Source: Chloroflexota bacterium (lineage in GTDB: Bacteria; Chloroflexota; Dehalococcoidia; FW602-bin16). From it: DNA of 64,000 nucleotides. A program made the translations under genes and the position numbers. This document shows, piece by piece, positions 7,620-16,663 of this stretch. The notes under the pieces are model-generated. The model was not told where the DNA came from. It saw only the letters and a list, made by a program, of their open reading frames with translations, and did no database searches. The DNA lies in assembly GCA_004297765.1 (NCBI GenBank), contig SCTZ01000140.1, forward strand, positions 1 to 64,000, written 5' to 3'. Positions within the stretch are counted from its first letter, which is position 1. Each line of letters begins with the position of its first letter.

Positions 7620-8477
7620 TTGTCCGCTGCAGAGGAGTTCGATAGATTCACCGGCACGAACAAGTACATCGTCTCGGAGTCGCTGCGAAACGCCGTCAAC
7701 GTCTCGGTGGCCCTGGGAAGGCCACTTCTGGTGAAAGGCGAGCCGGGGACCGGTAAGACGTTACTGGCGCATAACATCGCGGTGGCGCTGGGCAAGCAGC
7801 TCTTGATCTGGAACATCAAGTCGACCACCAAGGCTCAGGAAGGGCTCTATGTATACGACACGGTTCAGCGGCTGAACGATAGCCGGTTTGGCGGCAAGGA
7901 TATATCCGACATCAAGCAGTACATCAAGCTGGGTCAGTTGGGGAAGGCTTTTTCGTCGCCCGAGCAGGTGGTTCTGCTGCTGGACGAGGTCGACAAGGCC
8001 GACTTCGAGTTCCCCAACGACCTGCTGAACGAGCTGGACGAGATGTCGTTCTATATCGTGGAGACCGGCGAACGCATCGCGGCTCGCCATCGCCCGATCG
8101 TGGTGATCACGAGTAACTCCGAGAAAGAACTGCCGGACGCCTTCCTGCGACGCTGCATCTTCCACTATATCGAGTTTCCTTCACCGGAGATGATGCGGCA
8201 GATCGTAGCGGTCCATTTCCCCACGATCGCGGACGATCTGGTGAAATCTGCTCTGGAGCGCTTCTACGCGCTGCGCCAGATCCAGGATCTGCGCAAGAAG
8301 CCCTCCACCAGCGAGCTTCTGGATTGGCTGCAGGCGCTGGTGGCAGGAGGGGTGCCTGCCGACAGGATCACCAGCGAGTTGCCGTTTGTTAGCGCCCTGA
8401 TCAAGAAGGAGCAGGATCTGGAGGCGGTGCTGGGACGGCGCAGCCCGACAATGGCCTCGCGCGGCTACTATCGCTAG
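7620..8477 (+). CDS. MoxR-type AAA+ ATPase
   Basis: A 285-residue AAA+ ATPase with Walker A GEPGTGKT, Walker B VVLLLDEVDKAD, sensor 1 VVITSNSEKELP and an arginine-rich DAFLRRC segment. The TTG start follows GGAGGAG. MoxR ATPases work with VWA-domain partners to insert metals or mature protein complexes, and such a partner follows 14 bp downstream. The target of the pair is not evident from its surroundings. Confidence 0.92.
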   Translation: MSAAEEFDRFTGTNKYIVSESLRNAVNVSVALGRPLLVKGEPGTGKTLLAHNIAVALGKQLLIWNIKSTTKAQEGLYVYDTVQRLNDSRFGGKDISDIKQYIKLGQLGKAFSSPEQVVLLLDEVDKADFEFPNDLLNELDEMSFYIVETGERIAARHRPIVVITSNSEKELPDAFLRRCIFHYIEFPSPEMMRQIVAVHFPTIADDLVKSALERFYALRQIQDLRKKPSTSELLDWLQALVAGGVPADRITSELPFVSALIKKEQDLEAVLGRRSPTMASRGYYR

Positions 8478-8491
8478 CCAGGGAGGCAGGG

Positions 8492-9667
8492 GTGTTTGTC
8501 GATTTCTTCTACATGTTGAAGAAGCACAAGGTGCCCGTCTCGCTCGTGGAGTGGATGACGCTGATGGAGGCGCTGTCCAAAGGGTACGCTTTCTCGAGCT
8601 TGACCGACTTCTACTACCTGGCGCGCTCCATCCTGATCAAGAGCGAGACGCAATTCGACCGCTTCGACGTGGCCTTCAGGGAGTGCTTCGAGGGCATCGA
8701 GACGCCCGCGGAGCTGGCTGATGAAGTACTGGACTGGCTGGACAAGCTGGCCGAGCTGCCTGAGCTATCGCCGGAGGAGTACGCCCGGCTTCCGGAGTTG
8801 AGCCTGGAGGAGTTGCTGAAGACTCTGGAAGAGCGACTGCGCGAGCAGCGCGAGGAACACCATGGCGGGAGCAAGTGGATCGGCACGGGTGGCACCTCGC
8901 CTTTTGGACACTCTGGGCGAAGCAAGGCGGGCATTCGGATCGGAGGACAAGGAGGCTCCCGCTCGGCCGTGCAGATCGCGGCCAAGCGTGATTTCGCGGC
9001 CTACCGGCAGGATCTAGTGCTGGACGTGCGGCAGATGCAGGTGGCCCTGCGGAAGCTGCGCCAGCTCACGCGCACTGGTCCCGAGGACCAACTGGACCTG
9101 GAGAAGACCATCGACAAGACCTGCAAGAACGCGGGCGAGCTCGACTTCGTATGGACGGCCGAGCGCAAGAACAACGTCAAGCTGCTCCTGCTGATGGACG
9201 TGGGCGGCTCGATGACCCCCCACGCACAGCTTTGCAGCAGGCTGTTCTCAGCGGCCAACTCGGCCCGCCATTTCAAGGATTTTCGGTTCTACTACTTCCA
9301 CAATTGCGTCTACGAGAGCGTGTGGCCCGACGTAGGCCTTAACAAGGAAGACATCAGCACCGACTATCTTCTTCGGACCCTTACGCCCGATTACAAGGTC
9401 ATCCTGGTTGGTGATGCCACCATGTACCACGGCGAGTTGCTGGAGAAGAACGGGGCCATCGACTACTACCAGCATAACGACACGCCCGGCATCGTCTGGC
9501 TCCAGAGGATCCACGATCATTTCACCCACTGCGTCTGGCTCAATCCGCAGCACGAGCGGGATTGGCATCATCCCACCGTCCAACTGGTGCGGCGAGTCTT
9601 TCCGATGTTCGGCCTGACATTGGAGGGATTGGACGCGGCAATCAAACGGCTCGTGGTGAGCAGATAA
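8492..9667 (+). CDS. VWA-domain protein (CoxE-like), MoxR partner
   Basis: A 391-residue protein. The N-terminal half ([24 protein letters not shown]) is the CoxE/YeaD-like region, a linker rich in Glu, Gly and Ser follows, and the C-terminal half is a von Willebrand A domain beginning [16 protein letters not shown]. The MIDAS motif has Gly in place of the first Ser of DxSxS, so metal binding may be altered. The GTG start follows GGGAGGCAGG. It is co-transcribed with the MoxR-type ATPase. Confidence 0.85.
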   Translation: MFVDFFYMLKKHKVPVSLVEWMTLMEALSKGYAFSSLTDFYYLARSILIKSETQFDRFDVAFRECFEGIETPAELADEVLDWLDKLAELPELSPEEYARLPELSLEELLKTLEERLREQREEHHGGSKWIGTGGTSPFGHSGRSKAGIRIGGQGGSRSAVQIAAKRDFAAYRQDLVLDVRQMQVALRKLRQLTRTGPEDQLDLEKTIDKTCKNAGELDFVWTAERKNNVKLLLLMDVGGSMTPHAQLCSRLFSAANSARHFKDFRFYYFHNCVYESVWPDVGLNKEDISTDYLLRTLTPDYKVILVGDATMYHGELLEKNGAIDYYQHNDTPGIVWLQRIHDHFTHCVWLNPQHERDWHHPTVQLVRRVFPMFGLTLEGLDAAIKRLVVSR

Positions 9668-9911
9668 GTTCCGAACTGTTGAATGATCGCATGCCTTGTA
9701 CGTCTAGCTCATCCCGCCTTGGGCGATGGCCGTGAGTGTCTCGTACTCCCCGTGGATAGGCTGTTCGACAGCGCTGGACTCTTGCTCTGATGGTGCTATA
9801 ATGCAGTTCAGACGCCAGTTGGAGTTTACAGATCGTGTTAGTCAGGTTTAAGTGCGTCGTTCCGTAAGTCAGTATGACGTTGCGGAGACCGCGCAGTTGG
9901 ACCGCCGTCGT
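9668..9911. other. Non-coding stretch before the second TusA block
   Basis: This is part of a 360-bp gap (9668-10027). No gene with a ribosome site was found. The gap ends with the hairpin at 9912-9944 and a short region that reads in frame with the next TusA gene. Confidence 0.5.
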
Positions 9912-9944
9912 AGACCGCCGCGGTTTCCGAAACCGCAGCGGTCT
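9912..9944. terminator. 15-bp hairpin, same family as 61753-61783
   Basis: AGACCGCCGCGGTTT and AAACCGCAGCGGTCT pair with one mismatch around a CCG loop. The sequence is nearly the same as the hairpin at 61753-61783 inside the phage-like element, so this is a repeated structural unit in this genome, probably a terminator. Confidence 0.65.
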
Positions 9945-10027
9945 TCTCAGACAGGATGCCGGACTTGAGGAACGACGCATTAAGTTGCCTGGCATACGCG
10001 TCTGCAAACATGGATGGGAGGCCGTCG

Positions 10028-10267
10028 TTGACCGACTTGAAGCCAGATGATACGCTCGATTGCATTGGCCTGTACTGCCCTGTACCGGTGATCAAGACCA
10101 AGGAGGCTGTTGACAAGCTTGCGGCTGGGCAGGTGCTGGAGGTTCTTGCCGATGACCCCGCGGCGCCCGAGGACATGAAGGCGTGGGCGAAGCGGACCGG
10201 TAACGAGTTGCTGTCCGTCGAGAGCACCGCGGACGGCGTTCGATTCCTGATCAGAAAAACGAAGTAG
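10028..10267 (+). CDS. TusA-family sulfur carrier, third copy
   Basis: A TusA-fold protein of about 79 residues with the canonical CPxP motif (DCIGLYCPVPVIKTKEAV). The likely start is TTG at 10028, behind GGGAGG; ATG at 10010 is possible. It is followed 14 bp later by a DsrE-like gene and then by a NifS-like gene. In the selenium-associated protein YedF a TusA domain is fused to a DsrE-like domain, so this looks like a split YedF arrangement. Confidence 0.83.
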   Translation: MTDLKPDDTLDCIGLYCPVPVIKTKEAVDKLAAGQVLEVLADDPAAPEDMKAWAKRTGNELLSVESTADGVRFLIRKTK

Positions 10268-10281
10268 ACAGGAGGCAGACC

Positions 10282-10650
10282 ATGGCCGAGGAAAAGCAGA
10301 TCCTGTACGTTCAAACCAGCGGTGTTGATATGCCCCAGCGGCTGTACTCACCCTTCGTCCTGGCGGCCACGGCGCGAGCGATGGGCGTCCGGGCGATTAT
10401 CTACTTCCTGGGGGCGGGGATAACGGTGGTGAAGCAGGGCGAGGCGGAGAAGGTGCAGGTTGGCGCTTTCCCCAGCTTACGTCAGGTGATGGATCAGGCC
10501 GTATCCGCGGGAGTCGAGTTGGTGGTTTGCGAGCAGAGCACTCAACTAATGAACATGTCTCGCGGCGACTTCATCCCGGAGGCGAAGATCGTGGGCGCCG
10601 CAACGCTGAACGATCTTGCACTGGACGCCGACGCCACGATGTGGTTCTAG
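10282..10650 (+). CDS. DsrE/DsrF-like protein
   Basis: A 122-residue DsrE-superfamily protein: ILYVQTSGVDMPQRLYSPFVLAATARAMG, IIYFLGAGITVVKQG, and a Cys in VELVVCEQSTQL at the usual persulfide position. ACAGGAGGC precedes the ATG. Six bases separate it from the NifS-like gene. It probably takes sulfur or selenium from the adjacent TusA; that direction is inference. Confidence 0.82.
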   Translation: MAEEKQILYVQTSGVDMPQRLYSPFVLAATARAMGVRAIIYFLGAGITVVKQGEAEKVQVGAFPSLRQVMDQAVSAGVELVVCEQSTQLMNMSRGDFIPEAKIVGAATLNDLALDADATMWF

Positions 10651-10656
10651 CTCGAC

Positions 10657-11853
10657 ATGGGCACTGTGAACATGAAGAACGCGTACTTCGACAACGCCTC
10701 GGCGGCACCCGTTCATCCAAAGGTCCTCGAAGCCATGCTGCCCTATCTGTCCGGGACGTTCGGCAATATCCAGTTGGTCCATCGTTGGGGCGCCGCGGTT
10801 CGGCAGGCCGTGGATGAGGCACGCGAGCACGTGGCGGCGCTGATCGGCGGAAACGCAGAGGAGATCATTTTCACGGCCAGCGGCTCGGAGTCCAATAACC
10901 TGGTCCTCAAAGGGCTCGCCACGGCATATCAGGGGAAGGGCAAGCATATCGTCGTCTCGTCCGTGGAGCATTTCTCCGTGCTGTACGCAGTGCGGACGCT
11001 GGAAAAGGCTGGCTTCGAGGTGTCGACCGTGCCAGTTGACCAGCACGGGCGAGTCAAGCCGGCCGACGTGGCGCGCAGGCTGCGGGACGACACGAGCGTC
11101 GTGTCGGTCATGCTGGCCAATGGCGAAGTGGGAACCATTGAGCCTCTCCGGGAGATCGTGCCACTGGTTAAGGCGAAGGGTATCCTCTTTCACACGGACG
11201 CCGTCGCGGCGGCCGGAGTGGTACCGATCGACGTGCAAGCTCTGGGTGTGGACGCGCTGAGCTTGGCCAGCAACCCGATCTATGGCCCGCTCGGCGTTGG
11301 CGCGCTCTGGCTGCGGCGGCGCACGCGTCTCTCCCCTCAGATCGACGGCGGTGTTCAAGAAGGCGGCCGGCGTGCGGGAACAGAGAATGTGCCGGGCATC
11401 GTTGGCTTCGGAGAGGCCGCCCGATTGGCCAAAGAGCAACTGGCGCAGCGCGCCGAGCGGGCACGGCCGCTCAGGGAGCGGCTGATCGAAGGAATTAGCA
11501 CGACCATCGATCACACGATCGTGACCGGACACCGGGACGATAGGCTGCCGAATCACGCTAGCTTCTGTGTGGAGTTCATCGAGGGCGAGGCCATGTTACT
11601 GTTCTTGAGCAGTAAGGGCATCGGCGCGTCCAGCGGCTCGGCCTGCACCTCTAAGGCGCTGAAAGCCTCGCACGTCCTTTCTGCTATGGGGGTAGACGCG
11701 GCCCTGGCCCAGGGCTCGCTCCTCTTCTCGATCAATCCCTGGAATACGGCCGATGAAGTCGAGCAGGTGATTGCCGAGTTGCCTCCGATCATCGTTCGGC
11801 TGCGAGAGATGTCGCCGTTGTATGCCGAGTTCCGCGAGCAGGGCGGTCAATAG
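10657..11853 (+). CDS. NifS/IscS-like protein lacking the PLP lysine
   Basis: The 398-residue protein aligns along its length with class V cysteine desulfurases: YFDNASAAPVHP, FTASGSESNNL, HTDAVAAAGVVPIDV, RAGTEN, and the catalytic-Cys loop GASSGSACTSKAL. The PLP-lysine motif SGHKIYGPKG reads ASNPIYGPLG here, so the Schiff-base Lys is Pro207. The substrate-binding Arg of IRFSLGR is also lost (LLFSINP), as is the Arg of QERG (QEGG). The catalytic Cys remains. It may be a non-PLP sulfur or selenium carrier or scaffold for the TusA and DsrE partners encoded just upstream. Confidence 0.85.
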   Translation: MGTVNMKNAYFDNASAAPVHPKVLEAMLPYLSGTFGNIQLVHRWGAAVRQAVDEAREHVAALIGGNAEEIIFTASGSESNNLVLKGLATAYQGKGKHIVVSSVEHFSVLYAVRTLEKAGFEVSTVPVDQHGRVKPADVARRLRDDTSVVSVMLANGEVGTIEPLREIVPLVKAKGILFHTDAVAAAGVVPIDVQALGVDALSLASNPIYGPLGVGALWLRRRTRLSPQIDGGVQEGGRRAGTENVPGIVGFGEAARLAKEQLAQRAERARPLRERLIEGISTTIDHTIVTGHRDDRLPNHASFCVEFIEGEAMLLFLSSKGIGASSGSACTSKALKASHVLSAMGVDAALAQGSLLFSINPWNTADEVEQVIAELPPIIVRLREMSPLYAEFREQGGQ

Positions 11854-11899
11854 AAGCCGCTGGGGAGCTGTTCACGAAAAGATACTGACCTGGAAACGC

Positions 11900-11943
11900 G
11901 GACATACTCGCCCGCACCATCATTGCTGCGGGCGAGTATGTCC
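11900..11943. terminator. Strong bidirectional terminator, 17-bp stem
   Basis: GGACATACTCGCCCGCA and its exact reverse complement are separated by a 10-nt loop. The hairpin sits between the NifS-like gene and the convergent small ORF at 12014. Confidence 0.85.
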
Positions 11944-12013
11944 AGTATTGACTACTGCGGCGAGAGTTCGGACCTCCCCGCATCACGTCGCTCCTCCGTG
12001 CGGAGCGGAACTA

Positions 12014-12118
12014 TCACTCCTCTGATGTCTGGCTAACCCGCCCGGGTAGCAAGGCCCAGAATGCTACCAGCGTGGCAAAGGCGACGAAGGCGATTGTAGC
12101 GAAGATTGCGTCTGTCAT
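12014..12118 (-). CDS. Small single-pass membrane protein, 34 aa
   Basis: The ORF encodes one transmembrane helix (IFATIAFVAFATLVAFWALLP) and a short polar tail. A good AAAGGAG site precedes the ATG on the minus strand. It lies just downstream of glnK and may be part of the amtB-glnK transcript. The protein is unrecognised; coding is supported only by the ribosome site and the clean helix. Confidence 0.6.
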   Translation of the reverse strand: MTDAIFATIAFVAFATLVAFWALLPGRVSQTSEE

Positions 12119-12161
12119 GGTGTGTGACTCCTTTCGCGTTACTGTGCGTTGGATCGATTGG

Positions 12162-12503
12162 TTAGAGCACGTTCTCGCCGCGCTCGCCGGTTCGCACTCT
12201 GATCGCGTCGGCCACCGGGATGACGAAGATCTTCCCGTCTCCAATGCTGCCCGTGCTGGCCTTGCTGGTGATGATGCGGATCACCTGCTCGATGTCGGCA
12301 TCGCGAACGACGAGCTCGAGCTTGATCTTGGGCAGCATGTCGATCTCATGCCGTTCGCCGGCTCGCCCCACGTGCGTGACGCCTTTCTGTCTGCCGCGCC
12401 CGACGATGTTAGTCACGTTCAATCCCACAAAGCCTTCCGCGGCCAGGGCTTGCTTGACGACATCGAGCTTCTCCGGTCTGATGATGGCTTCAATCTTGTT
12501 CAC
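12162..12503 (-). CDS. glnK: PII signal-transduction protein (GlnK)
   Basis: A 113-residue PII protein: [36 protein letters not shown] and [24 protein letters not shown]. These give the ATP/2-oxoglutarate and T-loop frameworks. The T-loop reads [14 protein letters not shown] and has no Tyr at the uridylylation position, so control is likely by ligand binding only. It starts within the last four bases of amtB (ATGA overlap), which supports coupled expression with its ammonium-channel target. Confidence 0.95.
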   Translation of the reverse strand: MNKIEAIIRPEKLDVVKQALAAEGFVGLNVTNIVGRGRQKGVTHVGRAGERHEIDMLPKIKLELVVRDADIEQVIRIITSKASTGSIGDGKIFVIPVADAIRVRTGERGENVL

Positions 12504-13798
12504 GGCCGCGCTCCTTCCAGGACGCCTACGGGAGCGGCGACCTCGCCGTGCTGTGATATATCCAGCCCGAGGATTTCATCACCGGGCTCCACGCGCAGTC
12601 CGAATACCCAATCGATGACCTTGAGCAGTCCGAAGGTCACGACGAAGGCATAAACCGCGGCGATTGCGGCGGCCAGGAGTTGTGCCCCAAACTGCCCAGG
12701 ATTGCCGAAGAAAAGTCCATTGGCGCCGGCCCCGTTGATGGCCAGGGTAGCAAACAGACCAGTCGCGAGAGCACCCCACATTCCACCGACACCGTGAACG
12801 CCCCAGCAGTCCAGGGCATCGTCGATCTTGGTGCGCGAGCGCAGGCGGCAGGCGAAGTAGCACAGGGCGCCAGCCCCAAGCCCGATGATGATGGCCGCCA
12901 TGGGCCCGACGTATCCAGAGGCCGGCGTGATCGCTACGAGACCGGCCACGGCTCCCGAAGCGGTGCCTACGACGCTGGGCTTCCCGCTAAGCCACCAACT
13001 GAGGGTCATCCATACCAGGGCCGCCATGGCTGCGGCGGTATTGGTAACCACGAAGGCGTTGGTGGCCAGGGCTCCCGACGAGACGGCCGACCCAGCGTTG
13101 AAGCCAAACCAGCCGAACCAGAGGAGTCCCGCCCCTAGGACGATCATGGTGACGTTGCCGGGCTCGGTAGACTCGTGATGCACGCCCAGTCGCTTGCCCA
13201 GCACCAGGGCGGCCGCGAGGGCGGCGAAGCCCGAGCTGATGTGGACTACTGTGCCGCCCGCGAAGTCGAGGGCACCAAATCCTCGTAGCCAGCCGCCTAC
13301 ACCCCAGACCCAATGCGCCAGGGGATCGTATACCAGGGTGGCCCATAGCACGGTGAAGATAAGGAACGACTTGAACTTTATTCTCTCGGCAAAGGCGCCG
13401 GTAATCAGGGCTGGCGTAATGATGGCGAACATGCCCTGGAAGACCATAAAGGCCTGGTGTGGTATGGTGCCGGCGTAGTCCGCGTTCGGCTCAAGCCCCA
13501 CGCCGTTGAGTCCCAGCCAGCTCAGGTCTCCGATGAGACCACGTACGTCGGGTCCAAAAGCGAGGCTGTACCCGAATAGCACCCACTGAACGCTGATAAG
13601 GGCTACGATCACGAAGCTCTGCATGACTGTGGCGAGCACATTCTTATGTCTCACCATGCCGCCGTAGAAGAAGGCCAGCGCCGGCGTCATGATCATGACC
13701 AGGGCCGCCGAGGCCAGCACCCACGCGGTGTCGCCGGAGCTAACCTCCGCCGCCTCCAGCATGGGGCGAGGTAACTCGATCATCGGTGGAGCAATCAC
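12500..13798 (-). CDS. amtB: Ammonium transporter AmtB
   Basis: A 432-residue Amt/MEP/Rh channel with about eleven transmembrane helices. Signature pieces are [30 protein letters not shown] and [10 protein letters not shown], the last two holding pore-lining residues. The GTG at 13798 lies behind AAAGGAG and precedes the ATG at 13783; the longer in-frame N-terminal extension is rejected. The channel moves ammonium across the inner membrane and is normally blocked by GlnK, encoded next to it. Confidence 0.95.
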   Translation of the reverse strand: MIAPPMIELPRPMLEAAEVSSGDTAWVLASAALVMIMTPALAFFYGGMVRHKNVLATVMQSFVIVALISVQWVLFGYSLAFGPDVRGLIGDLSWLGLNGVGLEPNADYAGTIPHQAFMVFQGMFAIITPALITGAFAERIKFKSFLIFTVLWATLVYDPLAHWVWGVGGWLRGFGALDFAGGTVVHISSGFAALAAALVLGKRLGVHHESTEPGNVTMIVLGAGLLWFGWFGFNAGSAVSSGALATNAFVVTNTAAAMAALVWMTLSWWLSGKPSVVGTASGAVAGLVAITPASGYVGPMAAIIIGLGAGALCYFACRLRSRTKIDDALDCWGVHGVGGMWGALATGLFATLAINGAGANGLFFGNPGQFGAQLLAAAIAAVYAFVVTFGLLKVIDWVFGLRVEPGDEILGLDISQHGEVAAPVGVLEGARP

Positions 13799-14140
13799 TT
13801 CTTTTCTCCTTTCCGGAAGAGACTGACGCGCCAATGCGTCCTGTGGCCCTCGTTGTCGAGTTGGATGGTCCTGCTGTGCCCCCGGGAGCATCTACGCTAG
13901 GACATGCCCATGAGATTGTTGCTTGTGCACGTGAACAAGTGTATCAGGGGCGGGGTGAGGATCCTAGGTGCCCGCAGTATGAAGTTGGCAGCATCTGATT
14001 TGTGCGCTGTGCACAATGATGAGTTGGAGCGATGGCTCTAGCATTGCGTTGCCAGCTTGCGGATGACGCGGCTGGAAACGTGACTGTCGAGTGGGTATGT
14101 GGTAGGATCATAGGCCAGTACATTGGGAGGTTGCGTGTCT
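13799..14140. other. Divergent intergenic region, amtB / flavin reductase
   Basis: This 342-bp gap must hold divergent promoters for amtB and for the gene at 14141. No clear sigma-70 pair, NtrC-type or sigma-54 site was identified by eye, and no convincing gene is present. Confidence 0.4.
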
Positions 14141-14710
14141 ATGGAAAACACGAGCGAGAAGGTTGAATATAGTCCGAGAACGGCGCTCTATCCCACGCCG
14201 GTAGTTCTTGTGACCAGCGTGGATGCAGATGGGAAGCCCAATATCGTCACGCTGGCTTGGGTGGGGATCGTCAGCTCTGATCCGCCGCAGATCGGAGTGT
14301 CCGTTCGCCCGGGGAGGTACTCACACGCGGGCATCCGCGAGCGAGGAGAGTTCACCGTCAACGTGCCCTCCCAGACCATTCTACAGGCCGCGGACCTGTG
14401 CGGTCAGGTGAGCGGAAGGGATACCGACAAGTTCGAGTTGGCGGGGCTCACGTCGTTGGCTGCCAGCAAGGTGAAGCCGCCGCTCATCGCGGAGTGCCCG
14501 GTCAACCTGGAATGCGTGGTCCGTCACCAACTGGAGCTGGGTGCGCACGATCTATTCGTCGGCGAGGTGGTGGCCGTGCACGTGTCTCGATCGGTCATCG
14601 GAGAAGAAGGACACATCGACTACAACCGGGCCCAGCCTATCGCGTATGTCCAGGGACAGTACTGGGGGCTGGGCGTCTTGCTGGGCCGGCATGGGCTCAG
14701 CAAAGCCTGA
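14141..14710 (+). CDS. Flavin reductase-like FMN-binding protein
   Basis: A 189-residue split-barrel protein: TALYPTPVVLVTSVDADGKPNIVTLAW, VSVRPGRYSHAGIRERGEFTVNVPS, and FVGEVVAVHV. This is the flavin reductase-like (DIM6/NTAB) family, which binds FMN and reduces flavin or related substrates with NAD(P)H. GGGAGG lies ten bases before the ATG; a GTG six bases earlier is possible. No partner oxygenase is nearby, so the substrate is unknown. Confidence 0.82.
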   Translation: MENTSEKVEYSPRTALYPTPVVLVTSVDADGKPNIVTLAWVGIVSSDPPQIGVSVRPGRYSHAGIRERGEFTVNVPSQTILQAADLCGQVSGRDTDKFELAGLTSLAASKVKPPLIAECPVNLECVVRHQLELGAHDLFVGEVVAVHVSRSVIGEEGHIDYNRAQPIAYVQGQYWGLGVLLGRHGLSKA

Positions 14711-14740
14711 CGAGAAACAGTAGTTCCTTCGTGGTTGGCC

Positions 14741-14778
14741 AGACCGAGTCGTCCTTCCGCGGAAGGACGACTCGGTCT
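14741..14778. repeat. 38-bp perfect palindrome, copy 1
   Basis: The sequence from AGACCGAGTCGTCC to GGACGACTCGGTCT is a perfect self-complementary palindrome with the centre at CCGCGG. It lies between the convergent flavin reductase and cellulase genes and is preceded by GGCC. The identical 38 bp recur at 16999-17036 beyond the 5' end of the cellulase gene. Confidence 0.85.
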
Positions 14779-14791
14779 CTGGGGAAAAGTA

Positions 14792-16663
14792 CTACTTCTT
14801 CTGGATCTTCTTGGCGATCTTGGCCAGCAGGTCATCTTGCTTCTGCTTCTGCTGGACTTTGTAGGTCTGGGGGTCAACGCCCCAGACGGGCTGACCATCC
14901 TTGTACAGCATAACGCGTTCCCACTCGGTGTACCAGTGGTACTCGCGACGACTATAGTCATTTTCCTGATAGTAAGTGGAGCCCTCCTTATTCCAGATCC
15001 GGAGAGCAACGCCCACGGCCTGCCGCGGCGGAACGATGAGTCCCTTCGGGAAGGTCACCTTCACGTAGTAGAGAGGATCGATGAACGAATCGTCGCTCGG
15101 ATCCTTGACAATCTCCGCCTTGATACCTTGTCCGTTCACGGAGGTTTGTTCGCTCGTACGCACGCCTGTGATGGCTACCGATTGGCTGCCGTCGACGTAC
15201 TGGCTGGCGTCGCCGTCGGCCGTGAACCAGTAGCGCTCCTCCATGCCGCCCAGGTCCAGAGGTGCGGCTCCTTTGTTGGCGACCCATACTTCCGGCGTAA
15301 GCGCCTCGCTCCACTTGTCCTTGTTGACATCCATGTGCAGGGCCTTCACGGTTCGGAGTGCCGGCCGTGCGCCCACGGATACACTAGTGTCCACCTTGTT
15401 GGGGCTGAGGACGGCCATCAGACGCCCCTGGAAATTGGCGAGCATGCTGACTTTGGACTGGTCATAGGATTTCCAGTCGTCTCCCAGAATACCGCCCGTG
15501 TCGCCCGAGTTCCCATTCAAGCTCCAGTAGGTGTACCCGATGTTGTTGTCCTTCAAGTACTGAACCAGAGAGCGCTGCCAGATGCCTTCGGCGTCGTTGC
15601 CCACAGATCGTCCCCCGAACTCTCCGAGGAGGACCGGCGCGATGCCTTCCTTCGCCAGGTAGCCCCAGTGATGGTCCCAGACTTCCGGCAGGTTCTCTGG
15701 GAAGTCGGGATCCTGAAACCATCCCTGCAGATAGACGCTCGGTCCGTAATCGTGGGCGCTGTAGACCAGGCGATTGGGGACCTTCAGATTCACCGGCGCA
15801 ACGCGGGCGCCCTGAAGGCTGCCGCCCATCCAGTACCAGTCCATGACGTTGCCGAAGTCATCGACGGTCTTCTCGATGCCCTCGACCACGATGAGCCAGT
15901 TGGGATTGACGTCCAGAATGGCGTTTCCGGCCTTCTCAGCCGCCATGCGCCAGTCGGTCTTTGGATCGCCGGTGCCCCAGGTCGCATCGCCGGCCGGCTC
16001 GTTGTGCAGGTCGGCGCCGATGACAGTGTCGTTGCCTATGTAGCGGCGAGCCAGCATGCGCCAGTCTCTGATCCATTGATTCTCGCTCAGCTCCTCGGTG
16101 TACCAGAGCTTGGACTGGCTATCGGTGGTCGGCCGGTGCTGGTCCAAAATGATTTTCAGACCCCGCTCACCCGCGGCGGCGATGATCTTGTCCATGACCT
16201 GGAGCCCATTCAGCCCCTTCAAGTCAGGATTGGCGTAGTAGTCGATAGCCTTGGGCTGCATGTTAGGGTCCAGGATCTCGTTCGCGTAGGGTAGCCGAAT
16301 GGTATTGAACCCCGTCTGGACCACCACGTCGAGGATGTCCTTGTAGTTCTTGGACCACAGCCCGTGGGGAGCCGCTACGTCGGTCTCCAGTCCGAACCAA
16401 CTGACGCCAGTGATCTTCACCTCCTGGCCCTGGGAGTCCACGATCTTGGCCCCATCCGTGTGGAGGTAGTTGAGTTTCGCCATCTGGTCAAGCTCGGTTT
16501 GACTGGGCGCGGGAATTCCATCGTCTTCCTGGTACTTCGTATTTGCAGTCGAAGCTGCTGGCGATGGGGAGGCGGAGCAAGCGGCGGCGAGGGGCAACAG
16601 TATCAAGCCCATAATGGCCATGACGAGTTGGAGCCTACCGCCTTGTACCAATCCCTGTGGCAT
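14792..16663 (-). CDS. Lipoprotein GH5 cellulase with C-terminal CBM3-like domain
   Basis: The 623-residue precursor has an N-terminal hydrophobic segment ending LAAAC (Cys29, lipobox-like) and a Ser/Pro/Ala linker. The glycoside hydrolase family 5 domain spans about residues 60-400, with acid/base Glu222 in LHNEP and nucleophile Glu348 in LLGEFGG. Residues from about 440 to 590 resemble a family 3 carbohydrate-binding module (LTPEVWVANKGAAPLDL, ERYWFTADGD, VKVTFPKGL). It would hydrolyse beta-1,4-glucans at the cell surface. The gene is enclosed by two identical palindromes and has no sugar-transport neighbours. Confidence 0.9.
   Translation of the reverse strand: MPQGLVQGGRLQLVMAIMGLILLPLAAACSASPSPAASTANTKYQEDDGIPAPSQTELDQMAKLNYLHTDGAKIVDSQGQEVKITGVSWFGLETDVAAPHGLWSKNYKDILDVVVQTGFNTIRLPYANEILDPNMQPKAIDYYANPDLKGLNGLQVMDKIIAAAGERGLKIILDQHRPTTDSQSKLWYTEELSENQWIRDWRMLARRYIGNDTVIGADLHNEPAGDATWGTGDPKTDWRMAAEKAGNAILDVNPNWLIVVEGIEKTVDDFGNVMDWYWMGGSLQGARVAPVNLKVPNRLVYSAHDYGPSVYLQGWFQDPDFPENLPEVWDHHWGYLAKEGIAPVLLGEFGGRSVGNDAEGIWQRSLVQYLKDNNIGYTYWSLNGNSGDTGGILGDDWKSYDQSKVSMLANFQGRLMAVLSPNKVDTSVSVGARPALRTVKALHMDVNKDKWSEALTPEVWVANKGAAPLDLGGMEERYWFTADGDASQYVDGSQSVAITGVRTSEQTSVNGQGIKAEIVKDPSDDSFIDPLYYVKVTFPKGLIVPPRQAVGVALRIWNKEGSTYYQENDYSRREYHWYTEWERVMLYKDGQPVWGVDPQTYKVQQKQKQDDLLAKIAKKIQKK

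Noticed and set aside
10546..11556. 336-codon open frame on the minus strand
   Set aside because: It is antisense to the NifS-like gene, whose motifs and ribosome site are clear.
14735..16294. 519-codon open frame on the + strand
   Set aside because: It lies fully antisense to the well-supported GH5 cellulase gene, has no ribosome site and has the composition of a shadow frame.
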